NCBI GenBank assembly: GCA_013180625.2
Contig: SNVD02002370.1
Span: 95,306 to 159,305, forward strand
Source: Boswellia sacra
Lineage: Eukaryota; Streptophyta; Magnoliopsida; Sapindales; Burseraceae
Length of the DNA stretch: 64,000 bases
Direction: 5' to 3'
The position numbers and the translations under genes are program-made. This document shows, piece after piece, positions 23,165-35,600 of the stretch. The notes below the pieces were generated by a model that made no database searches, was not told where the DNA came from, and was given only the letters and a program-made list of their open reading frames with translations. Numbering within the stretch: position 1 is the first letter of the stretch; every line of letters starts with the position of its first letter.

Positions 23165-23345
23165 GTTGACGCTGGGTCCAAAACAGGGGTGGTGATTTTG
23201 TCTAACAACTCTTTTGTAGTGGATTGACTTGTGGCTTATAAGAGGAGGGGCTGCTCCTTTTTCCCAAGAAGAACCCTTTTCAGGACAAAACTGTGCGGGC
23301 TCTGGTCTAAAGCAAATAATACCTTATGGGGATGCAAACCCTGTA
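23165..23345. repeat. diverged interspersed repeat, copy 2
   Basis: Partner of 2885-3065, same orientation. It begins shortly after the decayed primer site. A minus-strand 107-codon frame (23559-23236) crosses it but resembles no family I know. Confidence 0.45.
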
Positions 23346-24694
23346 AAATCCATGTATCTACAACATACATTACTTTTGCGAGAGTAAGAGTTTTTTGAAC
23401 TTCCTTGAGCTGATTGTAAATGTTTTTGTTCCTCCAGAGAGCACTTGACCTCGGTGGGTTCGGCGGTAAAAAAGGGCACCAAAGAGGAGGTGGTGCAGTA
23501 CTTGCTAGTGCGGATTGAAACAATATTGCATTAATTACCAGTAATAACATCTGCAACAAAAATATAAGAATAGAGATTAGTCAAGTTACCATAAGTGATC
23601 GAGGCCCTCACCCCCACAAAACCCACAGGCGGCCCCCACCCCCCACCCAAAAAAAAAAGTTTTGAATAAAGTTTGAGTTACATTTCTTTCATACCGTATT
23701 CTTTACTATAATTATGTGCTCCAATTTTTTCCAAAAATTTTTATATTGAATTGAAAGAATGACCCGGTATTGAGTTAGAATAATATCCCTAAAATGGAGT
23801 GTTTCTATGAAATGGTGGGAAGGAGGGAATCCTAAGTCCTAACAAAGCTGAAATGAAGTCGTTTCAAGTTTTTGCAAATTTGAGCAAAGTAAAATGCAAT
23901 ACTGGGCATAAAATTATGAATTTTATATATTTCAAAAAGTAAACCACAACTGTTAGGATGGCTGACTGGTCTAAGGCACCAATAAAATTTCATAACACAA
24001 TACCAACATAACTACTAAGTTTTTGAATATATAACTAAAAGAAAATATGTAATCAGATTGCAACCTTTAGTCCATCTTTTAAAAAAATATATAACTAAAA
24101 AACTCTATTAAAAAAAAAATTTTCAATCCCTCTCATTTCTAGTCATTAAATGCATCTCTTAATCTCGTTTCAAATAAAAAAAAAAATCTCTGACTCTAAA
24201 ATACAAAATCTCGTTTCAAACCAAAAATATTCTCTTACTCTAAATACAAAATAGTTGCATTTTTTTTTCCTGCACCAAAAAGCTTTGAAAGAGCTTGTTT
24301 GACAACCAAATTGCAACCTTTATTCTCCTTTCCCACCATATGAAGGAAAATATATATGATTGCCAGAAGAGCTTGTACGATCAAACGAAAACTACCTATA
24401 TAACAGTCCATAAACACATCCCCGCATGTCCCTCAATAATTGCAGATATAGAACTAATATTAGTGGGCAACAGCTGTTTTTTATTAAAAAAAAAAATCTA
24501 AAAGCCCTTCTGAACATGCCACATTTCAATCCAAAATTAAAGCAAATGTATCAAATTTATTCTCTCAAGGATGACACAAATCACAATGCTCCTCAAACAT
24601 AAAGAAAACTTACCAAAATAGCCAGCTAAACAAAATTCAATCAATCTATTAACTCTAATTAATTAAAGAAAAGAATATGATGTAGTTGGCAATT
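23346..24694. other. intergenic, nothing recognised
   Basis: Includes a C-rich/A-rich stretch near 23605-23660 and several poly-A runs (24060-24190). No gene is supported. Confidence 0.4.
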
Positions 24695-25115
24695 TATATA
24701 TAACTGAGGATTTTTTATTAATTATTCAATTCAATTTATACAAAAATCTCCAGTTCAATTTTATTTAATGTATTTATTCAATTTAATGTAATCAATTAAT
24801 TAATTAATTTAATGAATTTATTTTAATTCAATTACTAATTAAATTAATTATTTATTCAATTAATTTATTTTAGTTCATTTATTCAATTAATATAACTGAA
24901 TTAATTAAATAACTTTAAATAATTTATTAAATCAATTATTCAATTTAATTAATAAAATTTTATTAAATTTATTCATTTAATTAATTTTGTTAAATTAAAC
25001 TAAATTAATCAATTCAGTTTAATTCAATATTAACCAATTAATAGCGTTAGTCAATTTAATTATTTTAATTAATCAAATTAGTTAATTTTATTTAATCAAT
25101 TAATTTAATTCAATA
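24695..25115. repeat. AT-rich low-complexity tract (AATTAAT/CAATTTA words)
   Basis: About 420 bp composed almost only of permutations of TTAATT, CAATTT and TTTATT, with very few G residues. Both strands look alike because the words are near-palindromic. It has no unit long enough to call a satellite. Confidence 0.75.
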
Positions 25116-26379
25116 TACCTAGCAATTTCCTACCATGCAATACGTGCGAACATGTAAGGCAGAATTCGAAGAATAATTCGCTTTAAAAACCAGAAAACTT
25201 AGGCGTTGAATCGAAACACACGACCTTTGCAAACTCAAAAAACAAGAATTCAAAATATTTAAAAATGGAAATTGAATTAGATCACATAGCCCATTCAATT
25301 AAAGCACTATGATTCCATACACAATTCAATAAAATGTAATTTGAACATAAACCCTGCATCCAAGTTTAGCCCAAAGACCAACTACTACAAAAAATAGAAC
25401 AAAAATTTCTTTTTCATTAGCATTTCACGGACTCGCCGCACAACACTTTTTAGTTTTTATTCCAAACAACTTTAGCGCACCTATGAACTCATACAAGCAT
25501 CAAACAACATAAGCATCTTTATTATTTATTATGTTTTATCCTATATAATTTTCGTCTAACAACATACCACAGCTTAATAACCAGATATTTATCGCAAAAT
25601 AATCATAATTATAATAAACAACTAATGATATTAGTGATAATAATTTTTTTTATGATGCCTTCTTTACCATCTTTAATTCTCTAGTGATAAGCACTAATTC
25701 AATCTTTAATTTATCATAAAAAACCTTTATGAAGCATATCAAATCAAAATATATTCAGATCTATATTCACTTACATAACTAATCTAACTACTGCAATAAC
25801 AGTGAGATTATATCTTTTGGTTAATAACAACAACAACTACAACAACAACACAACTAATATCACAAGGCCAATAAAAGGCTAATGAAACTAAAAACATGCC
25901 TTCTAAGTATATCCACTTAGAATCGCCTTCATGAGGGGTGGGCATCTGTCGATTCGGGTCAAGTCAGTTGGGTTTGGACCCGACCTGGTTCCTGTTCATG
26001 TAAGGAGAAATGTACCCAAAAGCGGGTATGAAATGTGAAGGACCCATAGCTAACTGAGGGAAGTTGGGTCAAATTGCGTAGATTCAGGTATTCTGGTTAG
26101 GGCTTGGGCCCAATAAGGCTACTTGAACTTCAAATTTTAATCTTCAACAGATTTTGGACTTGAGCCTAATCAGGCTTTTTAGGCCTTTTTTTTTTAATGG
26201 TATTTTCGTGTTAAAGTGTTATATTACAACATCATGGCTTCATAAAATTAAAAAAGTTTATCAAGTTCAACACATCTCAAAAGATTTTCATCAATTCATG
26301 CCAAATCCTACTGTTTGGTTTACTAGAAATTATAGCTAAAAAAAAGGAGCAAAACACTCAAATTTTGAACTATAAATCA
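25116..26379. other. intergenic; possible hAT-type end near 25930-26110
   Basis: Mostly AT-rich. Near 25934 GAGGGGTGGGCATCTG is followed by GGGTC and GGACCCGACC words. This recalls the TAGGGGTGGGCAAA termini and GGGTCGGGT subterminal repeats of some plant hAT elements. No opposite terminus was found, so this is only a hint. Confidence 0.3.
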
Positions 26380-26385
26380 AAAAAG

Positions 26386-27300
26386 AAGATGATTGAAGAT
26401 TTGGCCATAAAGACTCTCACTGTAATTATGAGATTGTTTAGATCCAAAGAGCTCATTGATTCATTTCAAACATATGAAGTAAATCTCAAATAATGGAATA
26501 AGAACAAGTCATCTTCTAAAGTAGCTCTAAAGCACACACAAAGTCTTGATAAATTCCCAACTGAAGGCTCTAAGAATCTTGATGAGGAGAAAATAACCTT
26601 GTTAACCAAAAATTATGCTAAACTTCTCACGAGGAACATGAAGAATGGAAATTCTAGTACGAGAACAAGTCTGGATTTCAAAAGAGTTTGCCAAATTAGT
26701 TTCCTCCTCTTACTTATTCAAAAAAGGTCTCAAAAGAAAAGGAGACGAAAAATAAGGGCATTGGGTGTCGAGAGTGTGAGGGCTTTGCTCACATGCAAGC
26801 TGAATATGCCAATACGCTCAAGAAACAAGGAGGTGATATGGCTACAACTTTGAATAACAATAATGAAGAAGAAAATCATCGTGAAGATGATGAGTTTGAT
26901 CACACAAGCAATTTTTTGGCCTTCATGGCTTACTCTCAATCATCTTTTTGTCAAGCTTTTGAAAGTGATGCATTTGATGAATCAGATTCTGAAATGGATA
27001 ATCAGCAAAGAGCCTATAATCAAATGTATAATCAATGGGTCCAAATAATATAAATAGCCAAGTTGGTTGAATCCAAAAATAATCAACTTGAAGAAAATAA
27101 GAAGAAGCTGACTAACAAGGTAGAAGCACTTAGTAACCCTATTAACAAGCAATTTCTCTTTGATCACACCATGAAGGAATTGAGTAAGGAAAAAGCAATA
27201 ATTGAGAAACTGACACTAGGAAGCTTCAAGCTTGACCAAGTTATTAGCATTGGAACCTCATGGAGACAAAACAAGCCTTCTTTACTGAAGAAAGGCTAGC
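26386..27300 (+). pseudogene. gag of copia A
   Basis: Follows the end of a UBN2-type gag (SFQTYEVNL), then NKNKSSSKVALKHT and a knuckle region reading CRECEGFAHMQAEY. In this copy the last cysteine of C-x2-C-x4-H-x4-C is tyrosine. Acidic and coiled-coil-like sequence follows (NQLEENKKKLTNKVEAL). Several frame changes separate the blocks. Confidence 0.75.
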
Positions 27301-28139
27301 ACACTAGAATCTTTGGTGGGAACATTCATAAAGGCAACTACTACAACTGCAGAAGCCAGCGAACTTCCTACAAGGTAGGTAACCAACTTTATGCCAATTT
27401 GGCCTTTTTTTCAGAAAAAGGGTCACATTCATCCTAGATGTTTGAAATTGGAATTCTATTTGTCTAAAATCATTTAGAGTGATAGGAATTTAAACTAATA
27501 AGAAATACAAATAACATGAAAATACCAATTTGGAAACCAAAGACTAACACGTTTTCTTGTGTTCCATACACATCACTATTGGCTGCTAATCATGATCGAT
27601 GGTATTTTGATGGTGGTGAGGATGTCAATCTAAGATACACATATAACGTTGAATGATAGAGAAAATCTTGGCAATTCGATGGTAAGAGTGATGAAGGTTT
27701 CTTTCTTGGTTATTCATCTAATAGTAAGGCTTATAGAATTTATAATGAGCGAACTAAACTCATTATAGAATTTATAATGTTGTGTTTTATGCTAATGAAG
27801 TTATTATAGATGAGTTCAAATAAGATGTTGATAAAGGTAACAATGTTTCCACATGATCCCGATCTGTGGGAACATCAGGGTTAGGAATGATTGAATCAAA
27901 AGCTATAGAACAACAACCAACAACACTAAACCAGAAACATTAGTCACCAAAGGCAAGGAAAGGTCCACCATCATGGATTCAACAAGCTCATCCTATGCCC
28001 AAAGTGTTTGGAAATCCTAATGATGTCTTGATAACATGAAGGAGATTAACAAATGAATTAAACCATGTGTTATATTTCATTGGTTGAATCGAAAAATGTC
28101 AAGCAAGCCTTTGAAGATGACTGTTGGATAGTAACTATG

Positions 28140-29520
28140 CAAGAGGAGCTAGAGCAATTTGTAATAAATGATGTCTAGTTTTTGGTTCCTAGACCACATG
28201 GAATTAATGTCATAGAAACAAAATGGATTTTTAGGAATAAAATAGATGAATTTGAACATGTAGTCTACAATAGAGCTAGACTTATTGCTCAAGGATATAC
28301 ACAAGTTGAGGGAGTGGATTGTGATGAGACCTTTGCTCTTGTAGCCAAATTGGAATCCATCCGTTTACTATTGGCTATGGTTTGTTGCATGAATTTCAAA
28401 CTCTAATAAATGGATGTCAAAAGTTTGTTATTGAATGGAGTGCTTCTTGAGGATGCTTATGTGGAGCTACTAGTTGCTTTGAAGATCCTTATTATCTTGA
28501 TCATGTGTACACGCTCAAAAAGGCCTTGTATGGACTAAAACAAGCACCCCGAGCTTGGTACGAAAGATTGACAACCTTGTTGCTTTCTCATGGTTTCACA
28601 AGAGGTACTGCAGACAAAACCTTGTTCATTAAACTTCTAAATCTAGGTATTATTTGTGCTCAAATCTATGTTGATGGCATAGTTTTTGGGTTAACCTCTT
28701 ACTCTCATTCTCAAGAATTTATTTCATTGATGGAAAATGAATTTGAAATGAGCATGGTTGGTGAATTGAGTCTCTCTCTTGGTCTTCAAATTAAACAACT
28801 TGAAAATTGTATTTCTGTTTCTCAATCCAATTATGCTAAATATATGATCAAGAAATTTGGAATGGAAATGCAAAACATTCTGGGACTCCCATGAGCACTA
28901 CCTTGCAACTAACTAAATATGAACATAGTAAAAGGTGCTACCACTTTGGATTGTAGCATGATTGGTAGTTTGTTGTCCTTAACTGCTAGTCATCCTGATA
29001 TTTGCTTTAGTGTTGGTCTGTCTGAAAGGTACTAGGCAAGTCCAATTGAATCACATATTGCTATAATAGTAACTGTGGAATTTGAACGGTGGTACACTTT
29101 TGATAATAATGTCAATCTTGTTGGTTACAGTGATGCGGATTGGGCAGGTAATTTGGATGCCCGCAAAAGCACAATTGGTGGATGTTTTTACTTAGGAAAC
29201 AACTTGATTTAGCAAGAAGCAAAATTTCATTTCCTTATCCGTAGCTAAAGCCAAATATATTGCAACTGGAAGCTGTTACACTCAACTTTTATGGATGAAG
29301 CAAATGATTCTTGACTATGGTTTTCAACAAGAAGCTATCACTGTCTTTTGTGATAACACTAGTGCCATCAACATTTCAAAAAAGCTAGTTCAACAATCAT
29401 ACAGAAAGCATATTGAAATTAGGCACCATTTCATATGTTATCTATTGAAGAAAAGTTTATCACTTTGTCATATGTGAATACCATTGTTCAACTTACTGAC
29501 CTATTCACTAAAGAATTAGA
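28140..29520 (+). pseudogene. reverse transcriptase and RNase H of copia A
   Basis: RT blocks: ETKWIFRNKIDEFEHVVYNRARLIAQGYTQ (28200-28310), then KKALYGLKQAPRAWYERL. The catalytic YVDD is YVDG (28667-28678), a loss of one catalytic aspartate. SLGLQIKQLEN and YAKYMIKKFGME follow. RNase H is readable at 29130-29477 (DADWAGNLDARKST, then FCDNTSAINISKK and KHIEIRHHFI). Stops and frameshifts occur between blocks. Confidence 0.85.
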
Positions 29521-30019
29521 TACTCAAACATTTAGTAATTTGAAAATGTCCATTGAAGTTTGCTTGCTACAATCTTTATTTTTTTAACAATGTTAAAATT
29601 CTTATGCTGTAAATAAAAAATAAAATAAAAATTTTTGTTCTTAGTTTCTCCTTTGTCAACTGAGTTTTCAGGGTGATTTTGATATGTTATTTCAAATAGA
29701 TACTTATCCATCTTTGTGATTGTGTTTCACATAATATTTTATGCTATCTTTTGTTTTTCATGATTTTTGAACTGGTGTTTACTTTTAAGATTTCAGATTG
29801 GTCCAAATTCTGATTTCTTGTGCAAATGTTTGTTTGAAACCATCTTATTCATCACCTATTAGGAAGGCTACCTTGTGCAAAAGTGTAACCTCCCTTTGAT
29901 TAATTTTCTTGGGTGTAATGACCCCTATGCTTTGAAACATCTACCATTGGAGAAGGCTACCTTAGCACAATGAGTGAAAGCTTTAATATGGTTACTGTTG
30001 AGTGTAATAAAAAAATGTA

Positions 30020-30565
30020 ACTTCATTTAAAAAGTTATTAACAATTGCTTGAGGGAAGGGGGAGTTTCTTATGAAATTTTGGCCAATGTGGTTAATTCCA
30101 CCTTGAGGACACTTAACACACTAAAAGTTTACAAGTTTTGTTTCTTATAGATCTCGTCTATAGAAATTGAGAATTTTAGCTTTAGGATTTCAACTCTTTG
30201 TAATCCTCCAGTTTGGTGTCTCTTGTAATTTGATACTTGTGAATATTTTGTGTCTCTCAGGATTCATTAATTTTGTCATATTTGGTTACAAATCTTATTC
30301 ATCTTGAACTGATTTACTCTCTTCTTTGCTATGTGGATGCGTATCTACTATTTTAAGGGAATGTGCAATTTTTTTTTTTTGCATTGTTGGTGCTTTCATA
30401 TACTGACACCATGTTCTCATGTGTTTTAACGTATCATAATGTGTGAACTCCATTTTCCTTACTCATTTAATGTTCTCACATGAATTCCTCTTGTGCACAC
30501 ATCATTTTTAATTAATTTCATTCATTTATTTTTTTAATTTTCTAGCCAGTTATGTTCTTTGCCCT
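30020..30565. other. spacer between the inverted copia elements A and B
   Basis: About 545 bp where the two copia copies stop matching. The left part holds copia A's probable polypurine tract and possibly the beginning of its 3' LTR. No gene. Confidence 0.5.
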
Positions 30566-30959
30566 GGGGTTCTTACATTCAGTATTAACTATATTAGGGC
30601 TTTCACTCATTTTACTGAGGTAACCTTCTCTAATGGTAGATTTTTCAGAGCATAAGGGTCATTACACCTAAAAAATTTCTTCAACAAAAGGTAGCCTTCC
30701 TAATAGGTGATTAATAAGATGGTTTCAAACAAACCTTTGCACAAGAAATCAGAATTTGGACCAGCTTGAAATATGCTAAGAGTAAACACTAGTTCATAAA
30801 TCATGGAAAACAGAAAAATATCATAGAATATTATGGGAAACACAATATCTATTAGAAAAAACATATCAAAATCACCATAAAAATAGATCTAAAAGAAGAA
30901 GAAACTAAGAATAATTTTTTTATTATAATTTTTTATTTATAAATAAGAATTTTAACTTT

Positions 30960-32350
30960 GTAAACAAAAATAAGGATTACAGCAAGCAAACTCCAATGGA
31001 CTTTCTCAAAATGCTAAATGTTTGAGTATCTAATGCTTTAGTAAAAAGGTCAGCAAGTTGAGCATTGGTTTTCACATGTGACAAGGTGATAACTTTTTCT
31101 TCAACAAGATCACATATGAAATGGTGCCTAATGTCAATGTGATTTGTATGTGAGTGTTGAACTAGATTTTCTAAAATGTTGATGACACTAGTGTTATCAC
31201 TAAAGACAGTGATAGTCTCTTATTGAAAACCATAATCAAGAACCATTTGGTTCAGCCATATAGTTCAAGTGCAACAATTTCTAGCTGCAATGTATTTAGC
31301 TTCAGTTATGGATAAGGAAATGGAATTTTGTATTTTGTTGAACCAGAAAATGAGGTTATTTCCTAAGTAAAAACATCTATCAGTAGTGCTTTTACAATCA
31401 TCCAAATTACTTATCCAATCCGCATCATTATTACCAGCAAGATTGATGTTAGTATCAAAAGTGTACTACAATCCAAATTCCATAGTTGCTAAAACATATT
31501 TTAAAATACATTTTACTGTAGCAATATGTGATTCAATGGGATTTGCTTGGTACCTTTGACACATACCAACACTAAAGCAAATATCAAGATGACTAATAGT
31601 TAAGTACAACAAACTACCAATCATGCTACAATACAAGGTGGGATCAACCTTTTTACCATGTTCATCTTTAGTTAGTTTCAAGATAGTGCTCATGGGAGTC
31701 CTAGAATGTTTTACATTTTCCATTTCGAATTTCTTGATAATATATTTAGTATATTGGATTGAGAAACAAAAATACCATTTTTCAAGTTGTTTAATTTGAA
31801 GACCAAGAAAGAGACTCAGTTTACTGACCATGCTCATTACAAATTCAATTTGTATCAATGAAATAAACTCTTAAGAATTATAGTAAGAGGTTGACCCAGA
31901 AAGAGAGTAAGAGGTTGACCCAAAAACTATGTCATCGACAAAGATTTGAGCACAAACAATACCTAGATTTAGATGTCTAATGAAAAAGGTTTTGTTTGTA
32001 GTACCTCTTATGAAACCATGAAAAAGGAAGAATGTTCTCAATCTTTCGTAACAAGGTCATGGCGCTTGTTTTAGTCCATACAAGGCCTTCAAAACCAGTT
32101 AATTGCTCTACATAAGCCTTCTCAAGAAGCACTCCGCTCAAGAATGTATTTTTTAGATCCCTTCGGTAGAGTTTGAAATTCATTTAACAAGACATAGCCA
32201 ACAACAAATAGATGCATTTCTAATCTAGCTGTAGGAGCAAATGTCTCATCAAAATCCATATGTATATCCTTAAGCAACAAGTCTAGCTTTGTTTCGGACC
32301 ATATTTTCAAATTCATCTATTTTATTCCTAAAAATCCATTTTGTTCCGAT
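30960..32350 (-). pseudogene. reverse transcriptase and RNase H of copia B
   Basis: RT pieces: FDETFAPTARLE (about 32260), MNFKLYRRDLKNTFLSGVLLEKAYVEQL (32183), then at 31931-31942 the codons for FVDD, so the catalytic pair survives although the frame around it is broken. FVMSMVSKLSLFLGLQIKQLEKW, KYIIKKFEMENVKHSRTPMS and MIGSLLYLTISHLDICFSVG follow. RNase H is degenerate from 31450 to 30960 (SDNTSVINI, HIDIRHHFICDL, QLADLFTKALDTQTF). Compare copia A, which has YVDG at the catalytic site. Confidence 0.85.
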
Positions 32351-33229
32351 GAAATTAATTCTATTGTGGTATAGGAACCAAAAACCAGACATCATTCCTT
32401 ACAAATTACTCTGATTTCTCTTGCATAGCTGCTATCCAACAGTCATCTTTAAGGGCTTGCTTCACATTTTTCCATTCAACGAAGGAAATATAACACTTTA
32501 TTTCATTTGTTAATCTCTTTTATTTTATGCAGACATCATTAGGATTTCCAACCTCTTTGGACATAAGATGAACTTTTTGAATCCATTATGGTGCATTGCC
32601 TTTAATGCCTCATGGGTTTTTAGTCAATGCATGTTGTTTGCTATTCTATAGTTTTTGATTCAGTAATTTCAAACTTTGATGTTTTGATGGATGGGATTAT
32701 TTGGGAACACTGTTATCTTTAGAATTATCTTCTTTGAATTCATCTGCAGTAACTTCATTATCAAAAAACACAATACTTGAAGATTTATAACGAGTTTAGT
32801 TCATTCATTATAGATTTTATGAGCCCTACTATTAGATGAATAATCAAGAAAAGAAACCTTCATCACTATTACATCGAATTTAACAAGATTTTTTGTATCA
32901 TTCAAAACATAGTATTTGCATTTGAGAATATGAAAATAAGAGAGATTTGGCTTTTTACCTTTCCATATCCCATATGGTGTTTGTTTTGTACCTAGTCTTC
33001 AATAAACTCTATAGCAAAGATAACAAGAAGTTTTGATCGCTTCAGCCCAACATTTTTTGAAGAGATCCTTTGTATTGATCATGGTACTAACCATTTCTTG
33101 TAGTGTTCTGTTCTTATGTTCTACAACTCCATTTTTTTAAGGTGTTTTTGGCGCTGAAAACTCATAATTTATTCCCTGTTCCGTACAAAATTGAGAGTAG
33201 CATGAGTTCTCGAATTCTTTCCCATGATC

Positions 33230-33990
33230 ACTCTAAATCCTTATTATCTTCTTAATCCTGCCATTTGTCTCCATCTGCAACTTAATGCATAAAGTTTTGA
33301 AGACTTGAAATGTATCTGATTTTTGTTGGAGAAAATCAACCCTTGTGTACCTTGCGAAGTCATCCATATAGACGAAAACATACCTCTTTCCACCTATACC
33401 TTTAGTTTGCATTGGATCCATCAAATCTATATGCAATAATTCAAGTATATGTGAGGTAGTTAAGTGTCAAACAACATGATTGAACTTTTGGTTTGTTTCC
33501 CATGTTGACATAGTCCACACACCTTGCCTTGTTCCCACTACATTTTAGGAATTCCTTAGACAATCTCATGCTTAGCCAAATAGTACAAATCCTTGTATTT
33601 AAATATCCTAATTTGTGATTCCACAATTCAGTATTGATGGTAACAAAATTGTGACAAACGAGATTGTTTATCAACAGGTAAAAGTTGTCACTAGAGCGCT
33701 GCCTAGTCAAAATATATTTCCCTTCTTTAACCACATGAAATTGATATTTTGAAAATAGTACAATGTGATCATCATCATATATCTTACTCATGTTGATCAT
33801 ATTTGCCTTCAAACCTTCAACATAGAGTACATTATTTAAAGATGGCAAAGCCAACATAGTTAGTGTACCTTTCCCACAAATTTTTCCTTTGTTATTATCA
33901 CCAAAAGTAAAATAACTATTAGAGATAATTACAAAATTTTGTCTAAAGCATTCACTATCAAAATACCATTGATCATGATTAGTAGCCAAT
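33230..33990 (-). pseudogene. GAG-pre-integrase and integrase start of copia B
   Basis: 33989-33441 reads QWYFDSECFRQN, SNSYFTFGDNNKGKICGKGT, LPSLNNVLYVEGLKANMINMS and ILTRQRSSDNFYLL, the protease-to-integrase linker. 33436-33233 reads MHIDLMDPMQTKGIGGKRYVF and YMDDFARYTRVDFL, holding the first catalytic aspartate of integrase. The remainder of integrase (32360-33230) is heavily broken. Confidence 0.8.
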
Positions 33991-34386
33991 GGTAATATGT
34001 GTGCAACACAAAAAGATGTTACTTAGGTTTTTAAATTAGTCTTTTCATGTTTCTTGTATTTCTCAATTTAACTTTCTTATAACTCTAAATGATTTTAGAT
34101 AGAGAGAATTCCAATTTAAAACATCTTAGACGAATGTGACCATTTTCCCACAAAATGGCAAATTGGAAAAAAGATGGTTACCTGTCTTGTAGGAAGTTTA
34201 CTGGTTTCTATAGTTGTAGCAATTGCCTTCTCGAATGCTCCTATCGAAGATGTTGGTGTGCTAATATTTCTTGAGTAACAAAGGCCTGCTTTTCTCCATG
34301 AGGTTTTCCAATGCTAAGAACTTGGCCCAGATTGAAGGTTCCACGTGATAGTTTCTCAATTGCTTCTTTTGCGTTGCTCAATTCCT

Positions 34387-34950
34387 TCATGGTGTGATCA
34401 AAGAGAGACTGCATGTAACAAGGTCACAATTGAGTGATTCTACCTTGTTAGTAAACTTCTTGTTTTCCTTAAGTTGATTTTTTTTATTGAATAAATTGAC
34501 TTTTTGTAACATTTGGATTGTACATTCAATTATAGGCTTTTTCCTAATCATCCATTTCAAAATATGATTCATTAGATGCATCACTTTCAGAAGCTTGATC
34601 ATAATCTGCTTGAGAGTAAGCCACAAAGGCCAAAAAAATTCTTTTGTGATCAGATTTATCATCTACACTATGATTTTTGTCATCATTAATGTCACTCTAG
34701 GTTGCAGCCATAATACGTCCTTGTTCTTGAGTGTATTGGCACATTCAGCTTGTATATGACCAAAGCCCTCACACTCGACATTGAATGCCCTTGTTTTTCC
34801 TTTTCTTTTCTTTTGAGACCTTTTGTGAATAATTTGGGGGAGTAAATTGTTTTGGCAAACTTTTGAAATCCAGACTTTTTTCTCTCACTAGAATTTCCAT
34901 TCTTCATGTTCTTCTTGAGAAATTTGGTAGAGTTTTTGGTTAACAAGGAT
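34387..34950 (-). pseudogene. gag C-terminal part of copia B with zinc knuckle
   Basis: Two frames cover it. In a third frame, around 34790-34738, an intact knuckle CRECEGFGHIQAEC is present (C-x2-C-x4-H-x4-C), the motif that is mutated in copia A. Upstream sequence KNSTKFLKKNMKNGNSS matches copia A gag. Confidence 0.75.
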
Positions 34951-35049
34951 ATTTTCTCCTTATCAAAATTCTCAGGGTCTTCAGCTGGAAATTTATCACG
35001 GCTTTGTGTGTGTTTTTAGAGCTACTCTAGAAGATGACTTGTTCTCATT

Positions 35050-35275
35050 TAGCCCAAATGGTACTCATTGCGAACTTTGGGAGCCTTTGTGGTAGAGGTC
35101 CCGGGTTCGAGTGGGGGACGCGCTCTTGGGCGCAGTCTGCGCAGCCTGGCCGATGGCAGACCGGTGGCCCAGTTGAGACAAAACCTTGAGGGGTGGTATC
35201 ATAGCCAGGCCCAAAGAGGACAATACGTAAGTACGTGCAACTACGGGACCCTACGAGGAACTAGGTTGTTATAGA
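35050..35275 (+). mobile_element. tRNA-derived SINE-like insertion
   Basis: A 225-bp GC-rich block in AT-rich surroundings. It has TAGCCCAAATGG (35050-35061), which fits a pol III A box, and GGTTCGAGTGG (35104-35114), which fits a B box. Copia A has no such block at the corresponding place, so it is an insertion into copia B's gag. The A-B spacing is longer than in most tRNAs and no tRNA cloverleaf is evident. A clear target duplication was not found; both sides carry ATTTA. GTGGTATCATAGCC in its 3' half resembles an initiator-tRNA primer site, which keeps a copia 5' leader as an alternative. Confidence 0.6.
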
Positions 35276-35313
35276 AAATCGTTTCGGATTTACTTCATAT
35301 TTTTCAAGAGAAT

Positions 35314-35588
35314 TGTGATTTTGAGAAGTAAAAACTTGTATTTCTCACTCTCACAAATTAGAAGTGCAATTGCTCTATATAGAGGAATACCAGCTAAGAA
35401 GAATACAATCCTAAATGCCTAAAAATCAGGGATAAATACTAATACTATTAGCTGTATAAAAGATAAAGATAAAGTAAACAAGTTACTCTTTTCTGAAAAC
35501 TTAAATAGAAAAATAAGATAATTCTTTGAATCAAAAAATAAAATCCCTTTAAATTAGGGATTAGGAATATCAAATCTAATTTTTTACA
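35314..35588 (-). repeat. 3' LTR of copia D
   Basis: 275 bp, starting TGTGATTTTGAG and ending TTTTTTACA on plus; homologous to 45473-45755. Next to it, 35589-35605 on the minus strand reads TTGAGAGGGAG, the polypurine tract. Confidence 0.88.
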
Positions 35589-35600
35589 CTCCCTCTCAAG

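Larger units (their letters stand above)
26380..30050 (+). mobile_element. copia element A, 5'-truncated and decayed
   Basis: Plus-strand Ty1/copia remnant: gag (26386-27300), weak integrase traces (27540-28000), RT (28182-28894), RNase H (29100-29477), and a polypurine-like GGGAAGGGGGAG at about 30052. It starts inside gag, without LTR or primer site. It is the same family as copia B on the opposite strand; matching sequence runs from gag to about 30020 here and back from about 30565 there. Confidence 0.85.
30565..35313 (-). mobile_element. copia element B, main segment (gag C-part to RNase H)
   Basis: Minus-strand copy of the same family as copia A. It continues at 45756-46205 after removal of the inserted copia D. 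Order on the element strand: gag, GAG-pre-integrase/integrase, RT, RNase H, 3' tail. It is interrupted in gag by a SINE-like insertion (35050-35275) and by copia D at 35313/45756. Confidence 0.85.

Noticed and set aside
30361..30600. Possible 3' LTR of copia A or B in the spacer
   Set aside because: No second copy of this sequence occurs at the other end of either element, so LTR borders cannot be supported.
35050..35125. tRNA gene
   Set aside because: A- and B-box-like motifs are present but too far apart, and no cloverleaf with anticodon arm could be drawn; SINE-like insertion preferred.
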